The translations under genes were made by a program, and so were the position numbers. Below, piece after piece: positions 11,734 through 25,510 of a stretch of DNA of 50,252 bases. Source of the stretch: Cruorifilaria tuberocauda (Eukaryota > Nematoda > Chromadorea > Rhabditida > Onchocercidae); assembly GCA_013365365.1 (NCBI GenBank), contig JABVXU010000396.1, positions 1-50,252 of the forward strand, in the 5' to 3' direction. A model generated the notes under the pieces. That model saw nothing but the letters and a program-made list of their open reading frames with translations. It searched no databases and had not been told where the DNA came from. The stretch's first letter is position 1, and each line of letters starts with the position of its first letter.

Positions 11734-14700
11734 CTACTTCCACACTTTGATGATGCCATCTCGACCTGACGAAATCAAATACTCGCCACAGCACAAAAGA
11801 TCGGTGATCGGACTTTTGTGACATACAGTCAACTAAAAAAGAAGAAATATTATTAAAAAGTGCAAAGGTTTCTAAACAGGAATAAATTTTAATGTGATCT
11901 TTAGAACAAATGAAAATGAAATCACTATGGAATAAAAAAGGAAAAGTAGAGTACAATTTCAAGTATTTAAAATTTCAGCTGAAATTTCGGATAAAAAATC
12001 ATGCCTGTACTTCAAGTGGATTTACAGCATAAAGAGGTTCAGCAGTTCTACCCGTAACTGTTTCACTCAAAACTTCTACCGTATCGATCACGGATTTACT
12101 GTAACGGATAGAAGCAAAATGCTCGGATAATGATGAAGAAACGGCTTCTGTAGTTCGTCGAAGTGATCCAGAAAGATAAAAACATTCGTTTTGATCCGAC
12201 AAATTATATGACCGAATAGCACCCAAACTATCACCTGTGAAAATACGACCCGTCAAAGGACAAGTGGCCAATGCTGTTGTCACATGTTTATCTTTCTGGA
12301 AAATGAAAATATTACAATACCTCTAAATCAGAATATTTTGACAGCACTAACTGACCGTTAATATCTCTACAGTTTTAGAAATAAAAACTAAAAGTGACTA
12401 AGATGAAATTTTAGCAGGAAGCTTCAATTTTAGCCTTACAACGATTGTCTAGAAAAATTTTTTAAATATTTTAAAATGCACAAGTGGCATACTGTAGAGT
12501 ATTGGAAAGGTTTGTTGGGAGAAGACCATATAACATGTGTCCTTTGGGCTGTCTCCAGTTTCCAACGAGATAATTCGAATGCACACGATGATGCTGTCCA
12601 AATCTCCGCACAAGAATTACTAGCATGCTCATTCATCATTGGATATGCTGGCCAACAACGTAGCATTCTGCATGCATCGTTCGGATGTGGCCAACTATTC
12701 ACTTCAACTCCGAACCTTCAATTGATTTTTTGAGTTCCTTTACAGTAAATAAAATTACAAGGGATCAATAAAATTAAAGAGATTAGATTGAATTATATTT
12801 AATGTAATAAAAGAACAGGGAAATTGAATAATGATAAATAAGGTGACTCCGGTAAAAACTTAAAAAAGATGACAAAAAAAAAATAAATCAAACAAAAATC
12901 TTGAAATTATTTGCAGCGAAGTTGAGCACAAAGTTGCTATTTACTTTCAGCATCATTATTTGCATAAAGTTCTTATCTGCGAGTGCCGAACATATACTTT
13001 ATTTGACTGTGGATTCAAGAAAAAAAATGAAAAAAGTTATTATCGAATTGGAATACTATTATGTTTAATGATAAGTTGTAAAAAAGCAATATAAATCAAC
13101 AAAAGTGAAAGAATCAAATTCCTTTTACGACAAGTTATAAAAAAAGAAAACGTTATCCATAATGCGTTAAATTTTAAAATAGACGGCTAAACAGTGTATT
13201 ATCTCTTCAATCCTAAAAATGATTAAAACAACTGTTAACTTAAACAGATCTTAAATCCGGAAAATGGAAATAATGCAGCGATCGATTATCACGGAAGTAA
13301 AACGCTTACCTTAGATCCCACAGAATGATGTAACGACTGGTTGATGTGAGACACATCCAGTTTTGGCTTACTGGATCAATACAAAATGATGTTATCAAAC
13401 CATATTCATTTTTGATCCGATGTCGCCAAGCTACTTTGGGCTTACAGCCCAAATTTGCCCTCTCATAAGCTGGTATCCTTCAAGGTCATAAATGATTGAA
13501 TTTTATCACTCTTTTTCAATATTTTTTAAACATCAAACTATTAAATCAGAAGTGTCATTCCGCAAAACCAGCATTGTGATTAAGGCATTCAAAGAGCGAT
13601 AATATCATCCGAATATGATTTTAAAGATTCCGGACATAAAGCTTTTTAGGAATTATCCGCAACATCACCTTAAAACCACTGCCTGAGTAAATATTCACCA
13701 ACGAATATATTGAAATGATTACTAAACTAATTACTTCATACTTGTTAAAAATTTGCACCAGATGATTTGAACTAAACAGTTATTAACTTTATATTACAGT
13801 GGATAATTTCTGCTAGATTGCATGAGAATGGAAACTACGTTTAAAAAAGATTTTTATATTAAATATTAGATTAAACTTTAAATGAACTTGAAGCATGTCA
13901 TTTGCCTATTCCAAAATCTAAGCGATAATTCAATCAATAGATAACCTCAAACAGTAGATATTGAAGAATGAAGAAAAGTTTTCACAAAAACTACCCAACT
14001 GTATGTAAAGTAATCAACTGAAAACAAAGTGATTTTAGATATTCTGAATAATTTTAAACGAAATTACCTGCAATCAAGACAAAAAACGTGGCTGTGATGA
14101 GTTAAAACATAAAGAAGATTATCAACGGCAATGATATCCACTGGTGGACCTTCTCCATCTTTATCGAAACTAATTTTTGTTAACAACTGCATTCGTTCAG
14201 CATCAATAATGCTAATGCGACAATCCTCACTTGCAATGGCCAGATGAGATCCTGTTCGTCCCAAAAATTGAACTGAACTGATTTCATGGCCTAAATTTTA
14301 AAGATTTAGTGATCGATTTTCTTTCTCTTCCAAATATCATTTTTTTATTAAAAAAACCTGAAAAAAAACGCTTGTGTCTTTTGATACATAAGCATACACA
14401 TCTAATTTTAAGTGAAATCTAAAAATCCAACGCCTTAAGCTTTTTTATCATTTGCTTTGCATTACTAAATCACGTAAAGAAACAAGCAAATAAATAAATA
14501 AGACGATAACCATAATATTTAAAAACTTTCAAAAATATTAGTAATAGTGGACAAATTTTTGGACTAGTCCTTTTATATAAAATATAATTATTATAAAGTT
14601 TACCTACCACCATAGGCAAATGTAGCATCAGCACGAACAGTCATACTCAAATCTCCCTGTATTCGATTTAGTGACCATAGTTTTACAATTCCATCAGCTC

Positions 14701-17700
14701 CAGCGCTTGCAAAATAACAACCGTTCGGATTTTGTGCTAATCTAAAAAATATGTTATCCCATTCTCTGCATCAATCTAAATACAGCATTCAACTTGCTTT
14801 TCTGTGCCGCTTCAGAACTATCCAAATAATTAAGCTTTTAAATAACAGATGAAAACGAAAAAAAACATTAAACTAAATGAATGTTAAATAATATCAAAAT
14901 ATAATTAAAGACATGTGATGTTTTTAGTAAAATAAGACTAACTTACTTATTAACAGCTGCTTTATGCTCATGCAGATGGGAAACCAAATTGCTACCAAGG
15001 CGTATAGATGGTAATGGTAGTGAGGAATTGGAATTAGCAGAAGAACTTCCAGAATAAATGATAGGATGAAGTCGTTGACGCTTTGCGTAACGTTCCCTTT
15101 TATGAGTTAGCAGCTCTGACAGCATCATTTTACAAGCCGATGAACGTGCTAAAACACCGTTTATATGGTAATGTTGTGACAATCTGATAAATATCAGTGA
15201 GATTAGGCTGAATAATGCCAAAATTTGATAGCTGCATGTAGCGGACGATTTCGGAGTTTGAGTACTAAGCTACATCTTCAAAGCTGAATTCTCTAATCAG
15301 CCTATTTCAATTATCATTCTATTGCAAATAAGTCAAAGAATTTTGAAAACCATTTAAACAAGACTGATGTAATTTTAAAAAAAAGTTGAAAGAAAAATTA
15401 TAAAGCGAATTCCCAAAGCAGAAGCAAAAAAGTTTTAGTGGGAAATTACCAGCAAAATTTTGATCATTTCCAAAATGTGAGAAACCCGATGTTGATAATG
15501 CATACTCAGCCGATTCTCGTACTTCTGGAGTAAGAAGAGATCCCGAAGGTTCACTAAAATTTGGTCCAAGCGTATTGACATCATCATAAACATTTCTCCA
15601 TTCTGCAGGATAATCGCTATTTGCACTAACTGTCTTAAAAACATGAAATTAGGCTGATGGTAAAAAAATGTATAATTTCTTTTGTATTTAAAAAGTCATT
15701 TAGTTTCTTGTAGACAAATTCTCTATTAAACGTTGTACTAGATTCATATCAGTCTTCATTTCGATATTCTATCCACTAATTATCGATAATACTATTATAA
15801 GGTGCAAAATTTGATGTACCTCTACAAACACTAGAAAGAAAAGTTGCACAATTGTAAGGCATTCGTGAAAACAGACCTTAACACACGCCGTCTTTGGATC
15901 ACTAGTTAGATCAAATGAATGCAATTTCACATCCATTTTCGACAAATCGATAACACCAAGCTTTCGATTCAAATTAGCACCCAAACTATAATTACAACAT
16001 TATTTGCAATAAATAAGAATAAGTACGGTGATTTTTTCTTTTACGTAATAAAATTTAATCAAGGCTGGCTAAGCGGAGATCAAATAACTTGATATTTAGT
16101 GTATATCAATAGGATTACTATAATATTATTATAATATCTGCATATTATTTTTTTTGGATCGTAACCAGCTGCTATTAACATGAAAGTGCAATACGTCAAT
16201 AAAGTCACCATAAATAAGAAAAAGTATGTTCCACCGATCTTAAAACTTCCTTAAGTTAACTAAAATTAAATCATAAATTCACCAATACAATATTATTTGA
16301 AATTTTAAACAGATACTGTGCTATTGATAAATATAACTTTAATAATTCTGAATCTTAACTGAACTTTAATACTTCTAAATCTTTTCAAAAATTTTGAAAA
16401 TTCATCAAAAAAAATCACCTAGTACGAAAATCAACCATTTTAGTTATTGTATCTTCGAAACGGACTAATTTATCTTCGACATTATGATCCAAGCCCAAAT
16501 TTTCCAAATGCTTTAAGCAAGATTCTAACTGTGCCGAAACTGGTTGATATCTGCAAAAAAGAAAATTATTAATTCACCAACTTTTACTTTTGTATTTTCA
16601 TCTGTAGTTTTGAGATAAATTCTTTCACCACTTTATTTTCATGCAACACAATGCTTAAAATTTACTGTCGTATTTGCTTCAGTAGGCAATAAAAAAAGGA
16701 ATAATTTTCAAAAAATATATTGGACTCTGATCCATATTTCCAAATAATTCTGAGAAAACCTCTCAAGATATTGAAAGTATTCATAATGCCATAAAAAAAA
16801 TTTTTTTTCAAGTTGAGGAAGTAATCTTAGCAAAATGTGAATGAAAGCAATTACTGTCTGTGGTTAAAGATAATCAATACGGAACAAAAGGCACATACTT
16901 TCTGCTAACTGTAAGCATCGAATCCGTACCACCATCTAAAGCTATATATATCTGCTTGTCTGCCATGAAATCTAGCAATAACTTGACAGGTGAAACGTTC
17001 ACCACATAGTTCCAAATAGGACGTGGGATATATGGTTTTAGCGCAGCAGAAACTACAAACTACAAAAAACAGAGTTAAATACGAAATTTCCTCAGATATC
17101 TTTATGTCAACGAAGTGTAACAATAATAGCCATAAAGGTCTAGCCATAAAGTCGCTAGTCATAAAGTGATCCACTTAGTTATTTTAGGTTCTATTTCGTT
17201 CTCATTTTATGGTACCTTGTAATTAACTGATCAGTTACTGATTAGATAACAGTTCTAACTGATTAACCTAAACTTCCTAGATTTTTTAAACCATTATAAA
17301 CTGAACATAATTTCACTGAGATGATAAAGAAAGCTGAACATTGTTACTCTAAATCGCTATACCAGTCCACCTTGTCTTGAAAAGCCGCTCTTAGGCTAGG
17401 ATTCTTCTAATATCAAACAATAAAAACTGGATAAGCTGCAGGTTTGAACTCTGGTATTTCAATTGAAGCACTTATAACACCATACCTTATTTTGCAGTTT
17501 TATCAATTTTTCCTTTATATAAGGTTCTACCATTGGCATTACTCGACATAAAATATCTGCTATGTTTAATTTTGCGTCAAGTGTACTCAAAATGTTGAGC
17601 GCTGCCATTCGCAGGTATTCATTCTGAAAATTATAAACTTCCAAAAGAATGAAAAATAGATGAATACATTAATTGGTATTCAAATTTCCTGGCACAGGAC

Positions 17701-20700
17701 AACGTTTATAAGGCGAATAAACTAATAAAACAATAAACTAATCGAACAATAAGTTCAATAAAGCGTCCAAAAACTTTGAAGTCTAAATTAATCAAGAAAT
17801 GCTTACTGGATGAGATAAAAATTGCACGGCATCCGCTAATAATTCGTAAATGGCACTTTTCTCGAGTAAATTTCTTTCACACAGTTGGGATATGCAAGAT
17901 AACGTGTTGAATTGTACAAATTCTTCGTAATCATATAAACCCTGCAGTAAAATTCATGCTTTCGATTAAGAATCATTTCGGATAGGGATTTGAATAGTGT
18001 AAACTATATGTTGAGCTCCACATGACTTATTCCGTACAACCAAATACATTCACGGTACTATTTAAGTTCCTTTATAACATATATGTGGAATTCATTCTGA
18101 TCAACTCAATTAGAAGTAAGATAAAATTTAAGCACAAAAATAATCAATAATCTCCTCTTCCTTATTTTCATTTATTACCCTTCTCATATATATTTACTTA
18201 ATGATCCCATATTATTCTTACTCATCTCTTTTACTCAGTTTCTTCCATTTTAATTACTTAATTACTTACTTTCACTCATATCTTTGCCGTATTTTAATCA
18301 CACTTTCACCTTATATTTAATACCGGTACTAAAGCTCGCACATTAACATGAAGAATGTTTACCACTGTACAAATGATAGAATAAATATGAAATTCGAAAT
18401 TATGAACCTGAAGCAGAAGTTCTTGCAAAATATAAGTACCTTGACGACCAATCATATGAGCAACGATGGGACAGCATTCAAAGAACGCTGCTCGAAGGCG
18501 CCAATCGACTTTGTCATTCAAAAATGTTATCAGATGCGATAATAAGACATCCGTTGCTATAAAACAACTGATGAAATATGAATTCATTTTTGAACACGAA
18601 ATTAAATTACTACTAATGTGAGAAGCTAAATTAATTCATCACAGTGTTATAATTTTCAAATTACAAAATCCCTTATTTGTACTGACCCAGCATTACAAAC
18701 AATGATACAACTTAATTTGATTTGGAACGCTTTTGTCTACTTTAATAGTATCTAATTCATTACAGGTGTTCTTACTGCTAACGTCGTAGATATCCATCCT
18801 TATGGACAAAAAAATTTTCCATGACTAGGAATATTTATTACTTCGATACAAAATGAGTGTAAAATGATGCTCCCATTATTTTAATATTATTATCTATCAT
18901 TCCTGCCAATCAAAACAATGTAAAACAGGAACAACAATTTCTACCTCTCCGACGATCAAAAAAGCGACACAACTTCGTTAGTGACTTCCGAGTTACAACA
19001 CTATGCTGCAAGTAAAAATTTTATAACATTACAAACTATATTGGCAGACTCCACTTTTGCACATAAATTATTATAAAATTGCGCTACCAGTTAATTTTCA
19101 GTTATCTTCCCGAATCAAGCTGCAACAACCCGATTACAACTTGACAACAACTCGATTACAACTTGAGATAACCTTGGAAATAAAAGAAGAAAATCAAAAA
19201 AAAAAAATTAAAAACATAAGCGTAAAGTCGATTTAGTGATTGAAGGAATACCCTACCGAAAAAGGAGAAAATTTCAAATCCGGAATAATGAAAAATGGGA
19301 AAATCAAAGTTAGTGTTAGCTTCTTAAAAACTCTGATACCTTAACGATGTTCTCAGAGTCACATAAATTAACGAAAATGTCAACAATAGTTTGTTGAAGC
19401 GCTTTCGTTTCTTGTTTTTCGAACTGCTTTTCACATTCATTATCATCCATTTCGGTAATCATCGATCCATCCAATAAATCTTTCGTCAAGTTTTTCCTTT
19501 TTTCATAGACAAACCTGAAATCGAAATAAAATATAGATATAATGATAGAATATGAGCCTAGTCAAAAGATATCAGCGCCAACCTAAAAGAAGCTTCGGCT
19601 AAATCACCCAAATTTTGTGCTAAAATTATTCGTACCACGGGATTTCGATCCAGTGAGACATACTTCTAAAATACAGTATATTTATTTAAATAAGTATAAT
19701 ACAAACATCCTAATTAATATAATAGAGAACTTTATTCTGATTTCTATAATTCCATTAAGCGGTTTATATTATTTTTCTTAGTTGTCGAATCTTTCATAAA
19801 ATCACTCATTACTTAAGATAGTAGAAAGCATAAAAAAATTGCTATTCCGTGACTGCTTGAAATTAAATCATAAAGAGCGATAGAATATTCTAAATTGAAA
19901 TATTAACAAATATTCTTTTAAAAGTATACAGGAAGTAAAACAGATTTTACAGATATTTTGATCATTATTAAGCAAAGAAAGAGAAATAATAGTTAATTTT
20001 TATTTCATTTATTTAGAATAATTCAATAAATGGTTTAGTACAACATATAGTCAATATTTCCTAATATTTAGTCCTTCTTTGCAATTCTTTGCATATTAAA
20101 AGTCTTACAAGTCTTGGAAACAAATAATCCATGAACAATCCAGTTTCATGGCGTGGAATTTCCTTGAATGATGTTAATAACTTGGTAACTGAATAAATGG
20201 CTTCACATTTAACCTGAACCATGCAATCGAACATCATTTCAACCTATAGAAATTTAATATTTCGAAATCATTATCGTAAGCACCACAGATAAAAAAAGAA
20301 TCAATCTGATTCGAAAATTCTTGCATATTTCAGCTGTACTAACCATACCGAGAACAACAAGACAGTAACAAACCAAGTACGGCAGTATACGATTTGCAAC
20401 AACCGATATATCAACCCACGGTACGTACCTATGCAATAACCTCATAGCTTCCTGAAAAAACTAATTTAATCTAGCATAACTCTTCAAAATATACAATTTA
20501 AATAGGGCGAAAAAAAGTAGAAAATGCAGCTAGCGAATATATGGTAAATAAATGAATTAAAAACAGTTTCAAAATTGAAAATTATTTCCAAAATAATATA
20601 TCTTTCTTGAGTTAACTTTCTTAATCCTTGAAGTTTTGAATGTAAAATTGCTTATTCTTGCCTTTCAATATATTTATGAAATATAAAAAACAATAATTGA

Positions 20701-23700
20701 GATAATCCTAATTCTATGCATGGCAGCAAGTATAAGGAAGTCATTTAATACTAATTACCAGTTAAAAATTTTTTTTCAATGGTATGCAAGAAAACAACTC
20801 TTCAGTTTCATTTGAAAGATGAAATACAAAAAGAAATATACTAACAAATTTTATAGTCAACGATTTCAATGAACGCATATTTGAAGTGATCAATGCAAGG
20901 ATAAGTAAAAGACCACGTAATTGGTCGAACGGTTTTCCATTAATCTCAGCTTTTTCCGATAATCTTTTCACAGTTGCTTGCATATCGAATGATAGTCTGA
21001 ATAAAGTTCGTTTCAGTTTTTCTCATTATCGAAAAATGTTGCGACATATATACTTCAAGCCTTTTATATAATATTAATTTGATAAAGTACAAGTCAATAT
21101 AAATTATATTGGTAAAATCATATCTCTATTCGTACTGAGAGCTTTCTGAACAGAGCAAGGAATATACAAGAAAAATACGAAAACGTGAATTTATAGAAGG
21201 AAAAAGCAGCCTCCATGCCTCTAAAACCACTACTGCTTCCAGAAATATTAAATTAAACAAACTTCGTGATCGCATCATCCGGCTCTATTAGTTCTGAAGT
21301 CTGCACCTCTTCAAGCGATACGCTCGTTTGTACATATTTTGGACGAAAAGTATTTATATAACCGTACAGGAAATGATCGAATATTGGTGGAAATAAAAGT
21401 GGAGAATAATCTCGTACCTTAAAAATTTAACTTTCAAAAATAAATTAAACACTGGTTGGTAATCACGATACACGACACAGAATCTCACGATACAGAAAAA
21501 TCATCATATATATTTATTAATTGAGATGAAAGTAAAACTTTTTTAAATTCGCGCTTCTCTCTCTCTTAAATAGAAAAAAGAAACTTAAAAGGAGCAATGG
21601 AAAAGCAAAACAAAAATGAAGCAAGCAACAGCAGAAAAGTCAGAAAGTCGAATTAGACAGGAAATAGTACTGAATCCAAAACGATTTTAATTAAATGTCT
21701 GTCCCACTACTAAAATAATCCGCGATTTACGCTTCCTGCTTTTCCTCTATGGCGAAATTGAAAAATCAACTCCCACAAAGTTTTATATTCAAACTGTTCA
21801 CTAGCTTCTCAACGGTCGAATTACTTAAACTAAGAGACTACAGTACCCGTAGGATCTTACTTATATAATTAGGCTTTTTTCCAGGACGAATCCTCCGTGC
21901 AACATGAAACGTCTATAAAATCCATTATTAACTGTCATAATTCTAATTATTTAATATTATGGGGTGAAAACGCTTACTAAAACTGATGCTTTTGGCCTTT
22001 TTGCTGGGTTTCGATGAAGCATCAGACCGATCATGGTGCGTAATTCCTCAGGTAACTGTTCCTGAATTTTTTGAATCGTCGCTTGTGCCTCTGCATCAGA
22101 TGCATGCCTGAAAATGCCAAACTTTTAGTTATCAAATTTATTTTTGAACAGAACTTCAGGAAAAGAGCTTCGGGGACAGAGAAAAAACATAGATTTACCA
22201 GTAAAAATTTTTCCAGCTAACGTACTTGTATTTCACGAGTAATTCGTAAGTAAATGGACTTTGGCCTTCTGTAAACAATTCAACGAGTACACATCCAAGA
22301 GAAAAGATATCCATAGAATGCGTAAGGCCTTTGGAAACATCCATAAATTCACCGGGAAGATTTGGAAGTAAATTTAACTCTTGACTGGTGCAAAATCTTT
22401 CTGGAGCTAAACAGCACGTCAACCGTCGACTCGTATCGAAGAAAAATGTGAAATACGATGGATCATCCTGTAGTAACATAATAACTGGATTTCAATGACC
22501 AGAGTTTCTGATTCTAACAGATTTATATAACTTCTTTCTGCTTAATAACAGTATCGTTTGGTCCAAAAGAGGAAACAATGCATAAGACCAAATCACGAAC
22601 AGGATAAACATGAAAGATAATAAAGCTTCTCGGCAAAGGAAAAATAATACATAGCAGAAAACCTAGAATAGCGCTATTGTGCTTTCCATCGATAGCAAGT
22701 ACTAAAACATATAAATGAATATTCTACAAACCGATGGAATGGTAGCAGGCTTGAATGATGCGAAATCGGTAATTTGTACCCAATTATAACTTGAAATAAG
22801 GATATTTTGAGTTTTTATATCCCCGTGGCATACTTCGGCATATTCACATTGAGCAAGTGCCTAGAACAAAGTGAGAAGAAAAAATGATACAAAATTAAAG
22901 TTGTTCTCAATGAGATAAAAAGTAAGAAATAATAACCTTGAAGAGATGAAAAGTAATCCATCTTTTCTCAATATCCGTAAGATATGGATGCGTGGTTATA
23001 CGGTCATAAAGAGTGTACTTCTGGAATGGCCGCGACAAAATAACACAACGTGATGTAACCTAAATTGTTAACTTTTAAAAATAGATATAATTTTTTGATC
23101 TCATGAATAATGATACAATTCGATTTTTTTAGTAAAGCAAGAAAATTTTAAATCCCATCAGCATTATTATAAATTAACTTCAGCATTTAAGAAATACAAA
23201 GACGATCAACATAAAAAAAAACAAAATTTGACTTTGTTATATTTTTGTTAAATTCAGTGCAAGGAAATAAATGTAAGATAATTATACATTTATCATTATT
23301 ACTTACATATACTCGTCTGAAAGGACAACAGTTATAGGCATTGCATAAGAGATCGCGGATTTGAATAACCTGAAGATACGAAAATTCAAAAGTTGGAAAA
23401 AAAATAACATATTTACAAAGAAAAGAAAAAAATGAGGTAAGTACCTGGTCACGGTAGAGATCAATCGAAAATGACGGATCTTGAAGAATAAAAACCTTAA
23501 GAACTGATGGACCTTCCGCATGATCTACTCGAGCTACTTTCATAAATCGAGTACTTCCCAGGCTGAAACGAATGGACATATACTTGAGCAGCTTGAATAT
23601 AGCAAAATTAAAAAAAGAAGAAAAAAAAGCAATATATTAGTTTAAAAAAATATTGCTTTTCATGGCAACAAAAAAGAGATTGAAACGATAATTTCGTTTC

Positions 23701-24334
23701 GCTTTTTTGCTTTTTGTTGTCATAAACAAAAATGTTGCATTGAATTTTAACATATTACGTTCAGTACATAGTATTTATGCAATTTACAGGATTTTACATC
23801 TTCCTTTTTTCCGTTAATTTGTTATATATTTCTGCAATTACACACATAAACAACATCAGCATACCTTATTCATATTACACTTCACTTCCTCATTTTTACG
23901 TAATTACAAACTACTTGCATTATTACCTTCTCATTTATGATAACATATATTTTAATTTTCCGCCTTTATATTAGAAGTCAACATGTTAATGAAGCATTCA
24001 TTATTATTGATAACATTTTAGTTCCTACTACAGGTAAGAACAAAAAGAATTATTCTAAATTTTACGAACTCGGTACGGTACGTAAATGGTGGCACATTAA
24101 AGAATACGACTTTCAGCATATACCATGTCTTGCTAAACCATTATTTACCAAGTTTATGTTTAATTTAGGAATCCTCTCAATCATTAAAATAATTGTTGAG
24201 AGAAATTTTAAAACAAAAAATAAAAAAAATGAAAAAAAAAACCTTCCGACGTATTCAACATCACTAATATCTGAAATACATGTTTCTACGGTCAATATTT
24301 GATTAGGTATGGGTGCCGATAAAACGTTTCCCAT
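11734..24334 (-). CDS. vps-15: VPS15 / PIK3R4, regulatory kinase subunit of the class III PI3-kinase, 29 exons
   Basis: Myristoylated scaffold kinase that activates VPS34 with Beclin-1 on endosomes and autophagosomes. Exons, 5' to 3': 24334-24243, 23562-23445, 23369-23307, 23059-22937, 22860-22732, 22467-22226, 22107-21978, 21912-21847, 21417-21263, 20996-20846, 20451-20374, 20243-20109, 19665-19583, 19514-19340, 19005-18945, 18556-18408, 17941-17807, 17623-17486, 17059-16899, 16550-16419, 15985-15877, 15633-15450, 15148-14947, 14741-14608, 14290-14068, 13477-13310, 12715-12493, 12295-12011, 11832-11734. They sum to 4,143 nt, 1,380 aa, close to human (about 1,358). Seen: N-myristoylation signal MGNVLS; kinase domain with GSLGSTRF (30-37), beta-3 lysine K53, catalytic loop HGDIKTQN (144-151), DFA (164-166) and APE (196-198), HGD and DFA being family traits; HEAT-like helices about 280-760; WD40 region from about 988 ([10 protein letters not shown]) to the terminal [10 protein letters not shown]. 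Every junction keeps frame. The 5' leader probably starts at the acceptor at 24418-24420. Confidence 0.96.
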
Positions 24335-24364
24335 CTCTTTTCACGTTTCCATTATTCGATTCAT

Positions 24365-24702
24365 TCAATGTTCAAAGATAAATTCGAAATATAAGAAAGT
24401 ATAAATTTCACTGCGATCTGAAATAAAAATTATTAATCAGCAAAAACAATCTTCAATAAGAAAATAACACGTGAAAAGGTGTGAATGACTTTCTTTGACA
24501 CTAGGACATGTGAGACCGTGTCACGTTTTTTTGAGCATTGAAAATAAACCTTGATAGTTTCGTATGTTTCGGTTAACCTGTGAAAAAAGGCTAAAAATAG
24601 GAATAAAGCATACGATATCTTACGTGAAGTAATACGTACCGCAACTACGTCACAGCACGAATACCCCATAAACGTGAAGACGAAGCATACAAGTGAGGTC
24701 AT
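24365..24702 (-). CDS. Candidate spliced small ORF (47 aa, signal-peptide-like) upstream of VPS15
   Basis: Three pieces, 24702-24640, 24577-24550 and 24417-24365, join through plausible sites (GCG|GTACGT, TTTTTCACAG|GTTAAC, CAAG|GTTTAT, TTTATTTCAG|ATCGCA) into a 48-codon frame ending in TGA. It begins MTSLVCFVFTFMGYSCCDVV, hydrophobic like a signal peptide, and continues polar. The stop lies 30 nt before the VPS15 start and the third piece is continuous with VPS15 exon 1, so this could be a uORF in a long VPS15 leader or an independent short secreted peptide. If VPS15 is trans-spliced at 24417, the upstream pieces may be coincidental. No homologue recognised. Confidence 0.35.
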
Positions 24703-25510
24703 TTTCGCATTTAATCACAGACCCGTAAATGAAAATTAGAATCTCACCCAAAATTAATTTTGATTTTCAAAATTTTAGAAAATTAAAAATTAATTAATTA
24801 AAAAAAAATTTCCCCACCAACTTTTTGTTTAAAAAAAATTTTCTCAATCTCATAATTGTGTAAATTTATAAACGAAATAACAGGTAAGTACGACTTACTA
24901 GGTTTTCTTCAAGTACTTTAAAATAAAAATCACGTGATTTTAAGCTATATTTTATAAAATCAAACTGCAAAATTCAATCTTGTTCATCTATCTAAATTAA
25001 TAAGTAATAAAGGATATGATAATGAAATTATGCTTTTATTTGGTCATCAAAATTTAATCCTTAAATTATTCGTTAATTTTTTAGTTCTAATTGAAAATAT
25101 TTAGTTCTGATTTAAACAACTTAAAAATTCTTTTTTATTTTATTCCTTGAAGTTGAAGATATCATAGAATAGAATGGATGAAATTAAATCGTCTCATGAA
25201 AATTTGATCCGAACGAAGTGTTTCTATTTGTTTTTTCTTATTCCTTAAAATCAATAACTTGATTTGCGCGGAAAAATAGTTTGACAATTGGTGTTGTAAG
25301 CATTAGACTTTAGAAGTATTGATATCAACGTGGAAAAATTCATTGCATTTACTGATCCGAACAATTTCGACAATTATAGCTAATAATTTTCAAATGATCA
25401 CAACAAATTAGCTACAATTTTATCAATCAAACTAATCCATTTAATATAAGGCAACAAAGAATTTATCTACTCTTCATCACTTCTATCTTAAGAACTTTCC
25501 AGTTTCCATT
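24703..25510. promoter_or_regulatory. Divergent intergenic region between VPS15 and the ACBP gene
   Basis: About 0.8 kb of AT-rich DNA between the outermost VPS15-side exon candidate and the ACBP start. It must contain promoter sequence for the ACBP gene and probably for VPS15. No TATA or initiator can be assigned with confidence. Confidence 0.4.
25500..25502 (+). promoter_or_regulatory. Probable spliced-leader trans-splice acceptor of the ACBP gene
   Basis: AACTTTCCAG ends at 25502, only 8 nt before ATG at 25511, with no plausible cis exon close upstream. A short leader behind a strong acceptor is typical of nematode SL trans-splicing and favours 25511 as the start. Confidence 0.5.

Noticed and set aside
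15149..15300. Open frame extending upstream of VPS15 exon 23 ([13 protein letters not shown]...)
   Set aside because: Hydrophobic and out of phase with exon 22; the acceptor GTGTTTTAG at 15149 gives exact phase and family-like sequence.
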